Of a stretch of 64,000 nucleotides of DNA, positions 33,552-46,265 are shown piece by piece. Position 1 is the stretch's first letter. Each line of letters opens with the position of its first letter. The position numbers were made by a program, and so were the translations under genes. Source of the DNA: Lantana camara (lineage: Eukaryota > Streptophyta > Magnoliopsida > Lamiales > Verbenaceae); assembly GCA_037501455.1 (NCBI GenBank), contig CM074865.1, positions 18,112,501-18,176,500 on the forward strand. The letters are read 5' to 3'. Below the pieces are notes generated by a model, which saw only the letters and a program-made list of their open reading frames with translations, ran no database searches and was not told where the DNA came from.

Positions 33552-36427
33552 TGTGACGCCCCGTCTCTTCGGCATTCCAGGTACGGCGTCACGAGAGAGT
33601 TTATTTCAGTATTTTGTGAATTATGTGATTTAGTATGCTTACGTGTCAACGTGAGATTTATTTTAACTACGTGTGCTTTAGATTTAATTAAATTGTACTT
33701 GGACTCAATTGTCCAATATTTGCAATTTAGGGACCTAATTATAATTAGGACGTTTGAGCCTTCGTGGCTATTTGAGCTCGGGAATTCGAATTCGAATTCC
33801 GACCCTATCGTTGAGTTCGTTTCGATGATTCGGATTCAATGAATTACCCTTTTAATTTCTAAAGCCATTTGATAGCCCTATCGTTTTAAATCTGATCCGT
33901 TTGGACTGGATACCGTTTGACCCTACCCGTTTCAACCGACCCGTTTGCCCGGCCCTAAAAAGGGCCAAGCTTTTTCCCTCCTCACTTGATCGTTCAGCAG
34001 CAGCAAGCAAGGAAAAGAGAAGCATTTTTCCCCACTTTGGCCAAGAAGCCTTGAGCTTGGGTTTGGGAGATCCAACCGTCCGATCAACGACCTAAGGTAA
34101 GATTTGTGACCCTTTCGTTACATGCTTTACTTTAATATCTCTTTCGCGCCTCGGATTTGTGCCTACATGCTTTGTTGGGGAGATGATGAATAGTAACCGG
34201 GGTGTGAGTTTTGTATAATCTAGGCCGTTTTACGGGTTCTAATGTGGAAATATGTGACCTATGTGTTGAGCATGCTTTATTGTGTTATTTTCGTGTGTTT
34301 TGGTTGTGGTTTGGCTGCTGTTGCTTTGTTGTTTGCTTCCCCGTCGCCATTTTTGGAGCTTCTGCTGTTTTTCAGCTGTTCCAGGTGGGAACGGCCGTTC
34401 CCGTTTATGCCTTGTGGTGGGAACGGCCCTTCCCGGGCTGGCGTCTGTGCCGAGTGTGGGAACGACCGTTCCCTGTTTGTGCTTGGGCTCGGAACGGCCG
34501 TTCCCGTTGTCCAGTAACTCTGGAGCGTGGGTGGGAACGGCCCTTCCCGCCTTGGGCGAGGCCGTTCCCAGCTTCTGTTGTGTGTGTGTGTTTGTTTTTC
34601 GGTTATTATGCTTCGTTATGACCTCGTTTCGCTTTGTGAGCTTTATTACTTCAATTTAATTGCATGTTCTAGGGTGATATTGTATCATATGCTTTAATAT
34701 GCTCGTGAAATGTGAATTATTGTTAATGCATGCTTGTTTTATATTGTATACGTGAACCATGACTTCATGCCAATCATAAGCATACGCCGTGCGTCTATTT
34801 GGTTCATTCACGTGTCTAAGTCCCGTTTTGTATTCAGTTTGTTCAGGTACACCCGGGGTGGTGTTGTGTTGGCCGTGTTGATTCCGGGGTGGATCAGTTG
34901 TTGTGTCTTCGGCCTCTTCGGTGTCAGGTGAGGTTAGGATATAGTTACACCTTATTGCAATGTGCTCGGTTTTGATTGCATGTGATTTAATAAGCCTTAT
35001 ATGTATATAAATAAGTGTGACATATGTATTTGTTGAATATGCCTCGAGTTTGCAAGTATGTTAAGTAATGTACGAGCCTATGTATGCTTGGTTTGGAATG
35101 ATTTGTTATGATTTGCCACGTGAAGCTATGCTTCTGACCGTATACTTCTCATGAGCCATGTTTGGCAAGGACCGAGTGGATTGAAACGGGAAGTGGTTTG
35201 TATACTTATATATGTATAAGTTATGTCTGTCTGTCTCTGTTGTAGCGGGTTATGATATGATATGTGTTTGTTGGGCCCCGGAGCTATGGGTAAGGAGCCC
35301 TCGGGACGGCATAGGGCCGTCGAGGTTAAGCCTGTGCATAGTCTCCATCTGTCTGCAGAGGATCACCCCTGAACTCACCAGGAGGTTTGGTGAGGGAAGG
35401 AATCCTGAGGGTTTGAGTACTCGCAAGGCGCTCCCCTCGTTTGTTTGGATGGTTTGGGCGTATACACCCTTCCATCACCCGGAGTTGAGGATGATATGAT
35501 ATGATTTGATATGTATGTAAGTTTTCTGTTTTGATTCTGATATGATATGTTATGAGGAGATTGGGGGAGTCGGAGCTCGTACCCGCCGAGTTCTATATGA
35601 TATGATATGTATGTTCTGTTAAAGTTTATGAAACGGGGATAGATTATAAGTTAAACTAAAAGGGAGTTTTTATAAGATAAGCTAAGTTTTGAATATGTTA
35701 AGATTTAATAGGTTTTGCTAAGTTGTTCGGTAAGATAAATTGGTTTATTTGCTTTTGCTAAGTAAGCCCTTTATATATGTATATCACGGGAAATGATTTA
35801 GTGTGCAAAAACTATCCCCGCGTTCATGAACATTATGAATTTGATACGTGCTTTGCTCTTATATATATATAGTGTGAGTGTATTAACCCCTCACTCAGTC
35901 GAGTTAAGACTGACCCCTCCCCTTTTACCTTTAGTTTGCAGGTTTTGCTTGGAGTTCGTGCTAGGCGGAGTGTGTCTGTCTTTTGGAGTCTGTTCCATGT
36001 CTTTGTCTAGTAGGTGGTCTTGCATTCGCATTTCTTTCATTCTGCTTTGGTATAAGATATGTTTGTTTATGATATGTAGAATTTAAATATGTATTGATAT
36101 GTATTTTCGGGACAGATTAGGACAGGTTTGCCTGAATTAGTTGAACCCGTTGGATTTATGATTATTGTTTGATACTCGGGATTAGGTATTTATGCTAGTT
36201 GAACCCGTCAACTGCTTATGTATGTTTGATTGTTACTTGGCTTATTTCGCTTCCGCATTTTGTTGTCTGTTTGGTTCTATTGTTTAGGGTCTAAGTTCCG
36301 CCTAGCCTAGGTGTGAGTTTGTCAGTCTCCCGTTCGCCACTGTTTGGTTCATGTACGGATTCTCCATTTCGTATGTGGATCGGACTTTGGTGCGGGGGAT
36401 GTGGTGACCCACCGTGCGGGTGCTACA
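33552..36427 (+). repeat. 3' LTR of second element
   Basis: Same length as the 5' LTR (offset 6109). Differences by eye include T/C and A/G changes in the palindrome array (28389, 28405 against 34498, 34514) and about seven single bases in the second half. Confidence 0.94.
34387..34569 (+). repeat. Array of 16-bp palindromes in 3' LTR
   Basis: Same array as 28278-28460. The fourth copy here (starting 34490) is CGGAACGGCCGTTCCCG, with a perfect core, where the 5' LTR has GGTC. Confidence 0.9.
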
Positions 36428-36432
36428 TATAT
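36428..36432. repeat. Target-site duplication (right), TATAT
   Basis: Matches 27438-27442. Confidence 0.85.
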
Positions 36433-38149
36433 AGCTATTGAAAGGACGTATATGTCCAATTTGTTTTTTTTTGCACTAAAAGCTACATAATGTGCTAAAA
36501 GATATGGATTGTCAGGTAGGGAATATTGTGATAGATCATGGAACCTTTCTTAATTGACGTGGGATAATAAGATCATTCATATTTTGAGAAACGAGAATGT
36601 CTGTGCGGTTGTTCTCACCCATAAGGAGCATGATGTTTAGGGAACGATAATTTTTGGCAACCCAGTTGATAACTTGAATTATATGTTGGAAGAGAGGATT
36701 TGCAGCTTCCTAATTAGTTAGTGTTTAATTTTTTGTACCAAAAAATATTATATGGATTTACACAAGAAGTTTTAGAATAAATAGAAATTAATATATAAAT
36801 GTAGTATATAATAAATATAGAAACTAGATTATATATTTATCTTTCGAAGTTAATGTCACACATTTACGGTTGGCCAAGTATTTTTAAAAATATCATTTTA
36901 TTATACGTGTCATGTCGAATGTCTATCGTATTAAATTTAGAAAATAAAATAATATTATTTTGTTTGTATTAAGGTAACCGTATCGTGTACAAAAAATTGG
37001 GGATGAAGAGTGGTTAAAATAGAGGGAAGGCAAAAATAATAAAGTTCGGCTATATAAAGGGGTGTTTTGGCGTAACTTAAAATGTGGGGCAAAATAAAGC
37101 ACGTTTTAGTTCTGAAGGAACTCAGCTGAGTCATGTGAAGTGTGAACATCACTCAGTAGATGGGATAATTCACGATGCCGCACTATAAATTTATCATTTT
37201 ATTTAATTGGCTACATAAAATTACAGTATTAATCGGTGGTGTTAACAAAATATGGTATTTCTTCCTAATTAAAGGAGATCCGGTGATGTATGGAAACCAA
37301 AATATAAACATGATACTAAATTATAAAATTATATAGAACTATTAGTTTTTTTTTTTTTTTAAATTACCACATGACATTATATTCATAAAAAGAGAAATTT
37401 TTTTCTAAGTTTTTAATAAAAATTTACTATTTAATGAAATTATGAATTATGTTCTTTATGTCAATATGAAATACTTTAATTTAAATTACAATTTATATAA
37501 AATTTCACCCAAAAAAAATTACAATATAAAACATTACACGAATATGTTTTAAAAAACATATATTATTAAATACAATAATACATATTTTAAATTTTATATT
37601 TAATCATCTTTATTAGCATTGATTTTCATATCTAGATATTTAATTCATCTAATATTAAAAAAGCTATTCATGTTCTTCAACTAAAAAACTTCATTAACTG
37701 CATTTTTGATCCACTTATTTTAAATTAAAAATATTTATAATATAATATGATTCATCAAATCTTTTTGGATTGATTGTGATTAAAATCTACTCCATTGACA
37801 GATAATCATACGCGGTAATTATTCATTGTGATTTTCAATATGAATATTCAATACGATATAATAAAATAAAATTATTATTTTTAAGTATAGGTGCATCATA
37901 CAAGTATGTTGCATATAAAATAAACAGAAATTTTGATTGATTAAGCTTAATGAGAAGCGAGAAACTAGATTTGTTTAGGTAATTCTAAAAATAATTGATG
38001 AAAGTGGTTTGCTCTATACAAAATAGTGAATATAATGTATATAAACATTAATTTTTCATGCAATTATATATACAGACATATTATTGAACCACCAAACAGT
38101 ATAGTATAACGATTTGACACTATATTAATTTAATCAAAAATTTTAAGGT
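36433..38149. other. AT-rich intergenic DNA
   Basis: No gene recognised. A TATA-like CTATATAAAGG lies at about 37049, but nothing coding follows it. The rest is very AT-rich with no clear repeat ends. Confidence 0.5.
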
Positions 38150-38330
38150 AAGTTCTTAACTATGATACACGGATACGGATACGGCACGACACGGATATGA
38201 CGATACGGATTTTTTCTTGAATTTTCCACGTGAGGAGTGTCGGACACGGTGTCCGACACGACACGACACGACACGACACGGCAAAATGATATTTTTAGGA
38301 GTGTCCGTGCATCATAGGTTCTTAAGAATG
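38150..38330 (+). repeat. Dispersed repeat, copy 1 (ACGGATACGG / ACACG type)
   Basis: About 180 bp with ACGGATACGGATACGG, a T-rich centre, TTTTCCACGTGAGGAG, a run of CGACA units (about 38250-38280) and AATGATATTTTTAGGAGTGT near the end. Related segments lie at 43915-44085 (same strand) and 52150-52335 (opposite strand). No coding capacity. Confidence 0.65.
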
Positions 38331-40291
38331 TAACTATCATTGGTAGGAAAAACTTTATAATTAAGTAATTTGACTTGGCTCGATTCATAAAAAAAAAGAA
38401 ATTAACCTAAGATCAAAGGCGGTTATATTAATTAGAGGTGGTGATCATTAGGAATGTGTATATGTCTAAAGTCATCACCAGATGAAGATGACTCTTGCAC
38501 GGGTGCTATTGCAAGCGATCAAATTGTTGTCGTATACTTGGAAACCGACTACTCATACATGGCCACCATCTTAGATTCTATTTTTTTCGATAAAAATGAC
38601 AAATATTATTCAAAAGTAAATTACAATTTAAAGTAATAAATCATTAGTTGAAAAGTTTTCTTGTTCTGCTTTTCCTTTTTTTTTTTGTCCTTTCATTTTT
38701 TGAAAATGTATATAATCAATAGCTAGGGACATAGATAAATTTTTTTCCGACAAAAAAAAAAAAAAAAAAAGCCAAAGTGTTAATATCATGTCATCGATTT
38801 CGACGTATAATCTAGTTTCCAGCGATAACTGAGTTGTTCCCGACATAATTTGTTATTAAATTGTCACATTTCAGAGTTAATGGATTTTTTCATTTAAGTC
38901 AAAAAAATTTTTTAAAAAATACTAATATTGAAGGTTACTTGTTACTATTATTATTATTATTATTATTATTTTTTGCATTTTCTACCCTCCCTTGATCTCT
39001 CACTCAACACATTTAAGTTGCAGTTTGAACACGTAAAATTTACAGTAACATACCCCTTCTTGGATTCGTATTGCTAATTACTTCATCAAATCATAAGCTT
39101 TGTTTTGCATAATGTAAAGTATAGTGAAACTTTTTATAAGAATGTTAAAAGCATCACGGGATATATACCTTCATGCATGCAGAAAACCCTTAATTTAAAC
39201 ATGTGTTACTGTAATATTGCAGTTAACGTATATAATTATCTATCTATCTAAAATCTAAATTACTATCAAATCGGAAGGGAGGTTAATTGGAAGAAATTCA
39301 TTTATCATTAAATCAAATAATAGGGTTGGATTATAGTTTATATTTACTCACTAAGATGCATATATATAATTCAATTTGTCATTACTTCCGACGACGATTC
39401 TAGAGAAATAAATACATTATATATATATTTTCTTTATACAGGGAATATAAATAAAATTTAATTTATTTTCCCATTTTTATGTCAAAACTCAAAAATGAAT
39501 GAGCAGCTGCATGAATTTCTGCACAGTGTACACAATTTAAAAGAGGGTGGGCAGCACGTGCAAGTGACGGCCTTGGTTGCGTCGGTGGTCCTTTGCGAGC
39601 TGTAGTGAATAATATCCAAACTTTTACAAACAATCATTTCTTACCTAATCCCAAGACCAAACGTGTGGAATCATTACTGTTTCAAAGGATTCTCTATTTC
39701 ACATAAATTATATTCTATGTAAAAAAAGAATTTGATGATATTCAAACTAGATAAATTCTCCCTTCTAAGAGTTGTGATTTCAATATTATTTATTGTATAT
39801 ATCAACATCATTTGTTCTAATTTAGTATTAGACAAAATTTGTATTTGGATTTATTAATACAAAGTATTTTATATTTCATAAGCTGATGCAACTAGAATGC
39901 TAAATGGGACACTAGAATAGAAATATAATATTAAATTAGAATATTCTTCTTCCCTTACTTTAAAGTGTAAAGTGTAAGCATATTACTTTAAGGTTGATTA
40001 TATGAGCTTCTAATAGATTTAATATTTTTTTATTTAACATTAGATCTAATTAATTGATCACTAACGAGTAATTCTGTTCTTATAGATGGTAATTACATTT
40101 TCAGAGTAATACATGTAAAACTTCAATTGATATACTATACTGCTGAATTATTAATTTAAGTTTAGATTTTCTAAACGTTGTTAGGTCTAACTAATTATAC
40201 TTGCTCACATTTTTTAAAATCATTAATACCTTTTAATTTGCATCAAGAATAATTTTTTTAATTTTTTTTTACAAAAAATCCAAACAAAAGC
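38331..40291. other. AT-rich intergenic DNA with a TTA microsatellite
   Basis: No gene recognised. (TTA)n lies at about 38946-38971 and an A tract at 38752-38770. The remaining short frames have no motif. Confidence 0.5.
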
Positions 40292-40430
40292 TTAAGCCGG
40301 ATCAATTAAAACCGTCTCCGCCACCTCAGGCGGTGGTTCAAGCCAAGTGCAGAGTTCCGATAAACCATGCCCCTTCTTGGCAAGCTCATCAACACTCGAA
40401 CTACACTCACGAGAAACATGCCGCAATCTT
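40292..40430 (-). pseudogene. Orphan RNase H C-terminal fragment
   Basis: On the minus strand the frame reads LRHVSRECSSSVDELAKKGH, the last RNase H motif of plant LINE-type proteins (HVxREx-x-x-xD-LAKxGH), followed by about 25 residues to a stop at 40292. Nothing else of the element is recognisable upstream. It is a second, independent remnant of the kind at 26471-26860. Confidence 0.6.
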
Positions 40431-41098
40431 GATTCCCAAGGCTTTGATCAAGGATAACTTTTAATTCAGCCAAGCCAGACATACTTCACTTACGTCCATA
40501 TACATTGCTTAACTTCTCCTTCCCAATTTGCCCAAATTAAATTAAGTCATTCAAGAATATTTACTTTCTTAACCTAGCTTTCATAAAACTTTTCTAACTC
40601 CTACATTCATTAAATCTCGATCTTACCTGTAATCTCGAATTATTGAATTAAACTATAAACTTAATTTATATAAGTACAATAATGTGCTATCTAATTGTTA
40701 CATCTGCATTATAGTGGGCGGTTTGGCAGTACACGGCGCCTACGAGTAAGCATGTTCTGGCGACTGACTAATTAACATAAGTACAAACCTAAATAATTTA
40801 ATTAATTCTATAAGTTCACATCTTTAGAAATTAACATTCACACACTTTGCACGTACATTTGAAAAGTTTTAATAATTATTGTTGAAAAGGTCACGAATGA
40901 GTCATCTAAAAGTTGGTTGTCATGAGAATCCAGAAAATTTTGAAATAATAATAATAATAATAATAACTTTTGAAAAGGAGAAAAGGGAGAAATTAAAAGA
41001 AAAAGTAATTTTATTAATAGGGATAACAATATGAATAACTAACATGGGGATATCCTGATGCAGTTCACCAAAATAAAGTTGTGAAACATTAAATATAA
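40431..41098. other. AT-rich intergenic DNA
   Basis: No gene recognised. An (AAT)n microsatellite lies at about 40946-40966. Confidence 0.45.
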
Positions 41099-43610
41099 CT
41101 AGCATATATCCCGTGTTATGCGCGGTTTTTATATAAAAATTATTGATTTATAATATTATATATTAATCGTAAATATTGTAAACTAAGATAATATTAAAAA
41201 ATAACTTATTTTAGAATAGAAAGTTAATTTATCTAAAATATATAAAATAGAAAATCATCCAAATTAGGGTATAATACATTATACCGAAACTGGGTAAATT
41301 TATTATTATTATTATTATTATAGAATGAAGCATATAAAAAATAATAAGTAACAAAAAGAATAATAAGTAAATAATCAATTTATGTAAATTAAATTTAATG
41401 AAAACGAATAATAATTCAAGATAAAAAAAAATTACATTCATATTTCAAATAAATACATAATTTCAATAAAGTAAAGTACCAAAAATTGGGAAATATTTAT
41501 AATCAATAAAATAATTAATATATTAATTTATTCTAAACTTAATGAGAAGAAAAAAAAATAGAAAAATGCATTTGTTTGGTTTACGATCACATTAAAGATC
41601 CTCGGACCGAAAAATACTATTAAGAAATATTAGTAAAAGTTATAAATAATTATAAATTTAATAAAAAAACACAATTATTTTAAAATTTTTAATAAAAAAA
41701 TACCATACCAAATTAAAATTCGGATAAAAAATTTTAAAAAGTTGAAAAAGTTATAAATAAGTAACAGATAACATTCTAAAAAAGAACTAAAAGTAAATGG
41801 TATTAAAAAGTGATTAAATATTAAAAAATACAAATTCTATGAAAATATAATATATTTCTTCGATTTTGGGGATAGCAAATTAGTTAATAGAAAAGAAAAA
41901 TCGCTCAATCATTAAGAAAAATGAATAAAAAATTTTAAAAAAATTAAAATTCAAAATAATTAAAAATAATATTAAATAAAAATAAACATAACTATATTAA
42001 GTATGTAGCCATAAATTAATGAAATTAAAATTTAAAAAAAATGTTCATCAATAATAAACAAAATATCTACAAGAATTATATAAATCATAAAAATTAAATG
42101 AAATAAAGATAATAAAAGAAATATATGAGAATCTGGAAAAAGAAAATTTATTAAAATCTCACATATATTTATGGATAAATAAAAAAAATTTGTACTCTAC
42201 ACAAAACAAATTAAAAATTATGTAATATATGATGTGTATGCTTTTATAGATAGATAGATATATTAAATGAAATTACAAAAAAATGAACAAAATAAAACTA
42301 TATATACATTTTTTATAGTTAAATTATAAAAAAAATAAAAAAAATTTATATATAATAAATAGAAAAAAAAATCATTAACAAAATCTACGACAATTAAAAT
42401 AACTTATAAAACAATTAAATTTTTTTTTTCTTAGACTAAAAAAAATATATAAACTTATTACCATCATCTATTCTCGATATCATGTCAAAAATCAATGATA
42501 AACATGATATTAATGATGAAAATAGACGAGAAATTAGAGAAAAAAATAACAATAAATTAAAAACTAAAAATAATATAAAAAATAAATAAATATATCCTAA
42601 AACATATTAAAGTGCAAAGTGAAAAAAATATGAAATAACATTTCTTAATTGCGTGAAGAAATTATTAAATTTAACTCTTAAATGTCTCCGATTATAAATA
42701 TGAAATCAACTCAAAGAGAATCCTAAATCATTAAAGAATGACAAAAGAACAAAAAGTTAAAAAGGCAAAAACTCGTCAATAATTTAATTAGTTTTGAGCA
42801 TAACGTTAAATACTATTTTATTGCACTAACTACCTCATTTTACGTTAAAAATATAATTATTAAAATATTTAAAAATAAATTATTCAATAATACTTCAAAT
42901 GCGTCAAAAAAAAAATTAATACAAAAATTACTTTAAATACAATAAATTCATTTGAATAAACAAAAACAATTAAAAAAATATTAAAAATGATAACAATGAA
43001 AAGTTAGAATAATTAGATAAATTCATAAAACAATAAAAGTAAAAGTCCAAATTCTCCAAATAAATTTCATAAAAAATATAAATAAATAGATTTCTAAAAA
43101 AGTTAAAATCGACAACAACAAAAAATATATATAAATAATAATAAATCGAAACAAAGTAAAAACTAAAAAAATTTTGTGTACCAATACATAAGTTTGAACC
43201 TTTGTAATTTCTTTAGATGAAGTTTGCAATATAAAAAATAAGAAAATAATTGTATATACCGTGATAGAGGCGAAAAAAGATGAATAGAATCGAAGGTGTG
43301 AGAATGAAGAGCAGAAGAGAGAATGGGGAGGCACGAGAGAAAAATAGCGTTTGAAGATAATGGACAAATGCTTAAAACTTTTATAATAAATATAAGAAAC
43401 CCTAAAATATTGTCAATTTAAAAGATTTCGTAAATTAGGGAGATAATTGATATGATTTTTGAATTGTTTTAAAAAATTAAAGATTCCAATTATTACTAAA
43501 TGACCTACCATAAAAATAATTTTATCATTTAAAATAATTCAAAATTCTAGAAAATTAGAATTTGGTCAAAATTAATATAATTGGGTTAATAGACACCCTT
43601 CCTATATATT
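41099..43610 (-). mobile_element. Candidate non-autonomous Helitron
   Basis: Read on the minus strand, the left edge gives a Helitron-like 3' end: a short GC hairpin (CCGCG-CATAA-CACGG, stem with one G-T pair), then a short spacer ATATATG and CTAG, followed by T. CTRR before T is the Helitron rule. The right edge, on the same strand, gives TACTATAATATATAGG then AAGGGTGTC, like plant Helitron 5' ends, but the expected TC start is not exact. The 2.5 kb between is extremely AT-rich and has no Rep/helicase, so it would depend on other copies. The hairpin is the main evidence. Confidence 0.42.
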
Positions 43611-43914
43611 ATAGTATGTATTAGCGCGATTTTAAATCCATAGTTCTAAAAGTTTAATTAGCATAATTACAAATTATTTCATGTTGTCCTTAAATTACGA
43701 AGATGTTGTATAAATTTATCATTCAAGTAAATTATGTACAAATTGCGACGAATCGAGTTTTTATCAACCTCATTTTGATTTCAATTGCACTGATTCTTAA
43801 GCTGTTGGATTAAAAAAAACAGGAACTTTAGTTGTGTGAACATAATTATAATCCGACAAAAGTTTGCACGGATAGTAACATTTGAATGTTGTTTGTATTG
43901 ATTTCACAACTATA

Positions 43915-44085
43915 ACATATGAATAAGGATATAACGATATAAATATGACACAATAAAGATATGATTTAATTTTTTTTTTAAAATTTCCACCTAAAAATGC
44001 CAAACACGAGTATCTAATACGACACGATATGATACAATAGAATAATATTTTTAAAAATACCCTAGCATTAGAATTTCTGAAATAA
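43915..44085 (+). repeat. Dispersed repeat, copy 2 (decayed)
   Basis: Same order of elements as 38150-38330 in diverged form: AAGGATATAACGATATAAATATGACACAATA-like opening (in part), T-rich centre, AAATTTCCACCTAAAAATG, TACGACACGATATGATAC, AATAATATTTTTAAAAATAC. Confidence 0.5.
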
Positions 44086-44589
44086 GATGCATTAAGTTGT
44101 AATTTTACGGAATTTTAGATTTCAATAAAGGTAATAAATTAGTGTTACAAATAACGTAATCTCTATAACTCAACTCTTTAATTTGTTAGGTATATATCAG
44201 AATTGAATAGATACTCAGAGTTAATTAATGTCTCTTTTGGTAGGATCAAACATTAATTAATTAATTAATTAAAAATTCCTTTACGAAATTATGATATATC
44301 TTGGAAATTCAATGATGGTACTTACAGAGAAAATGAGTAAAAATATTTTTAAATTAAGTAGAAATATTAGAAGATGGAGCATAACAATTAACAACTAAAA
44401 AAACATGATTAATGCAGTTTTCAATAGGGTTTTAAAAAAAAAAAAAAAAAAAAAAGAAACCGATAAGAGCACCGTGGAGTATTTTATCGAAACTTCCACC
44501 TCATATATAAACAACCAAACCCAATAGAGATATAGTGGTTCATAATCCAAGGATTATGTAATGCATTTTTCAATAGGTTGTTAATAAGA

Positions 44590-44700
44590 TAAATTACGGT
44601 TTTTTTTTTAAATTTTGAACTTACATAACTCTAAGTGAGAGTCGAACCTGAATCTATTAACCGCTTGAACTGACCTTTATTAACTCTCAATCTATTATAA
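44590..44700 (-). repeat. Possible tRNA-derived SINE fragment
   Basis: On the minus strand a box-B-like GGTTCGACTCTC follows a box-A-like CAGTTCAAGCGG at tRNA-like distance, and the segment ends in an A run (plus-strand T run at about 44600). Neither box is a perfect fit and no duplication was found. Confidence 0.3.
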
Positions 44701-45065
44701 ATTATGGATTAATTAGTAATTGCCGATTGTTAGTAGTCCTGTTGTTCCTTGTCAAAAAAAAAAAAAAAAAGTAGTCCTGTCGTTGTCTTATGACATGCTT
44801 GGTCGGTACTAAGTGTCAAAGCTTTCACATCATATATACTTCTCCAGTCACATAGCTTAGAGAGGTATATATTTCTAATCAACGTAACCCTAATTATTGT
44901 ATCAATGTTCTTGTTTTTTAATGAGATTGATTAGAAGATTAATCTGTCTAATTCTAGAAGAACTAAATCATACATATTGGCTTTGTCATGAAGTGTTAAC
45001 GGCCATATCTAGACAAGATTTATTGCTTAATCGAAGTGCTTTCTTATTATACGGATTTGCTGTAT

Positions 45066-45609
45066 TTAAAATTTGGGCTAATCACAGAAACTCCCCCCCA
45101 TCATTTGTTGGTTTTGACACTTTCCCCCCTATACTTTTATTTTTGGCATTAAACCCCCTAACCTTTGAAAAATATTACACTTAATCTCTTCAAAAAAATT
45201 TGATCATTGATTTCTCCTCCGTCATAGCAACCCAAGCTTCAAGACTACCGCTATCGTGTTCGTCTCTCCAAGGAGAACAAAACCCATACCCCAGCCAAAC
45301 CTATTGGCCGCCAAAAGCTTCGTTCGCCGTGCGTCGTCTTTAACCTATGATTTCTACTTCGTCGGTTGTCGGATTTTGATTTCGAGACCATTGTTGTGTT
45401 CCTTGCGTCGAGAGCTTCGATTTGATATATAATATCTACACATTTGAGATCAACTTTGTATAGATTTGCTTTGTTAAAGTTTGTTACAAGGGGTTAAGTG
45501 TGATATTTTTCAAAGGTTAGGGGGTTTAATGCCAAAAATGAAATGACAGGTGGGAAAGTGCCAAAACCCCCAAAGGATGGGGGGTTTATGTGATTAGCCC
45601 TTAAAATTT
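45066..45609. mobile_element. Mutator-type MITE with long TIRs (with flanking duplications)
   Basis: The element proper is 45075-45600 (526 bp), flanked by a perfect 9-bp duplication TTAAAATTT (45066-45074 and 45601-45609). Inverted ends begin GGGCTAATCAC and extend about 110 bp with good similarity, including CTAACCTTTGAAAAATAT near their inner ends. Nine-base duplication and long TIRs define Mutator-like elements. The interior (about 45215-45420) is less AT-rich than its surroundings and could be captured DNA, but I recognise no gene in it. Confidence 0.85.
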
Positions 45610-46125
45610 TGAAATATAAAGATAAAAAATTTGTAATATTTATATTAAGTAATAGATCCAAGTAGTAATTAATCGCTTTGGTCTCTTATTTATTTATTTA
45701 TCTTTTATCCGTTTTCTTCTCTTTGTCTTCTTTTCTTTATTTATTTATTTATTCCTTCTATTACTCTAATAATATTTTTTTAATTTATCTTTTTTCTTAT
45801 CTCACTTCAATCTTTTTCCTTTTCTATTTTATGTAAATTTTCTTTTACTTGGATAGTTTTGTTTGGTGTTTTATTCTTTTATGTTATTTATTTATCATAA
45901 TTTAATAATTATATTAAAAATAGTTATAAATATATATTAATATAAAAGTTAATTTTAATATATTTATATAATAAATTTTAATCTGCACACTCCTAAAGTG
46001 TGTCCAAATTACTAGTACATATAATGTGTGTGTGTGTGAGTGAGTATTGTAGATGTTTGGTTGTGCAAGAACGTGTAATTATATCTAGATGTGGGTTGTT
46101 AGTGTAATACTATATATAATACAAA

Positions 46126-46184
<59 letters not shown>

Positions 46185-46265
46185 CTTTATCTTTTTGGTT
46201 AAAATACAAAATTATCTTATGTTCAACATGTCATAAATCTTAAGAAACTAACATAAGCAAAGTAA
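45610..46265. other. AT-rich intergenic DNA with ATT microsatellite
   Basis: Pyrimidine-rich, then AT-rich. (ATT)19 or so at 46127-46183 and a short GT run at 46024-46045. No gene seen. Confidence 0.5.

Larger units (their letters stand above)
27443..36427 (+). mobile_element. Ty3/gypsy-type LTR retrotransposon, non-autonomous (gag relic only)
   Basis: 8985 bp with two 2876-bp LTRs (27443-30318 and 33552-36427), a TATAT target duplication, tRNA-Met(i) primer-binding site, polypurine tract and a damaged gag. No protease, reverse transcriptase or integrase is present. The LTRs differ at about nine bases by eye, so insertion was recent even though gag is broken. It must therefore have been mobilised by proteins from another copy. 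The LTR shares several blocks with the 4.15-kb LTR family at 270-15940. The gag type and long LTRs suggest the Tekay/Del-like branch, but without pol this is a guess. Confidence 0.93.
43611..45065. other. AT-rich intergenic DNA
   Basis: No gene recognised. It contains a dispersed repeat copy (43915-44085), a possible SINE (44590-44700), and A tracts at about 44431-44455 and 44755-44770. Confidence 0.5.

Noticed and set aside
37049..37060. TATA-like CTATATAAAGG as a gene promoter
   Set aside because: No coding sequence or recognisable RNA follows; common by chance in AT-rich DNA.
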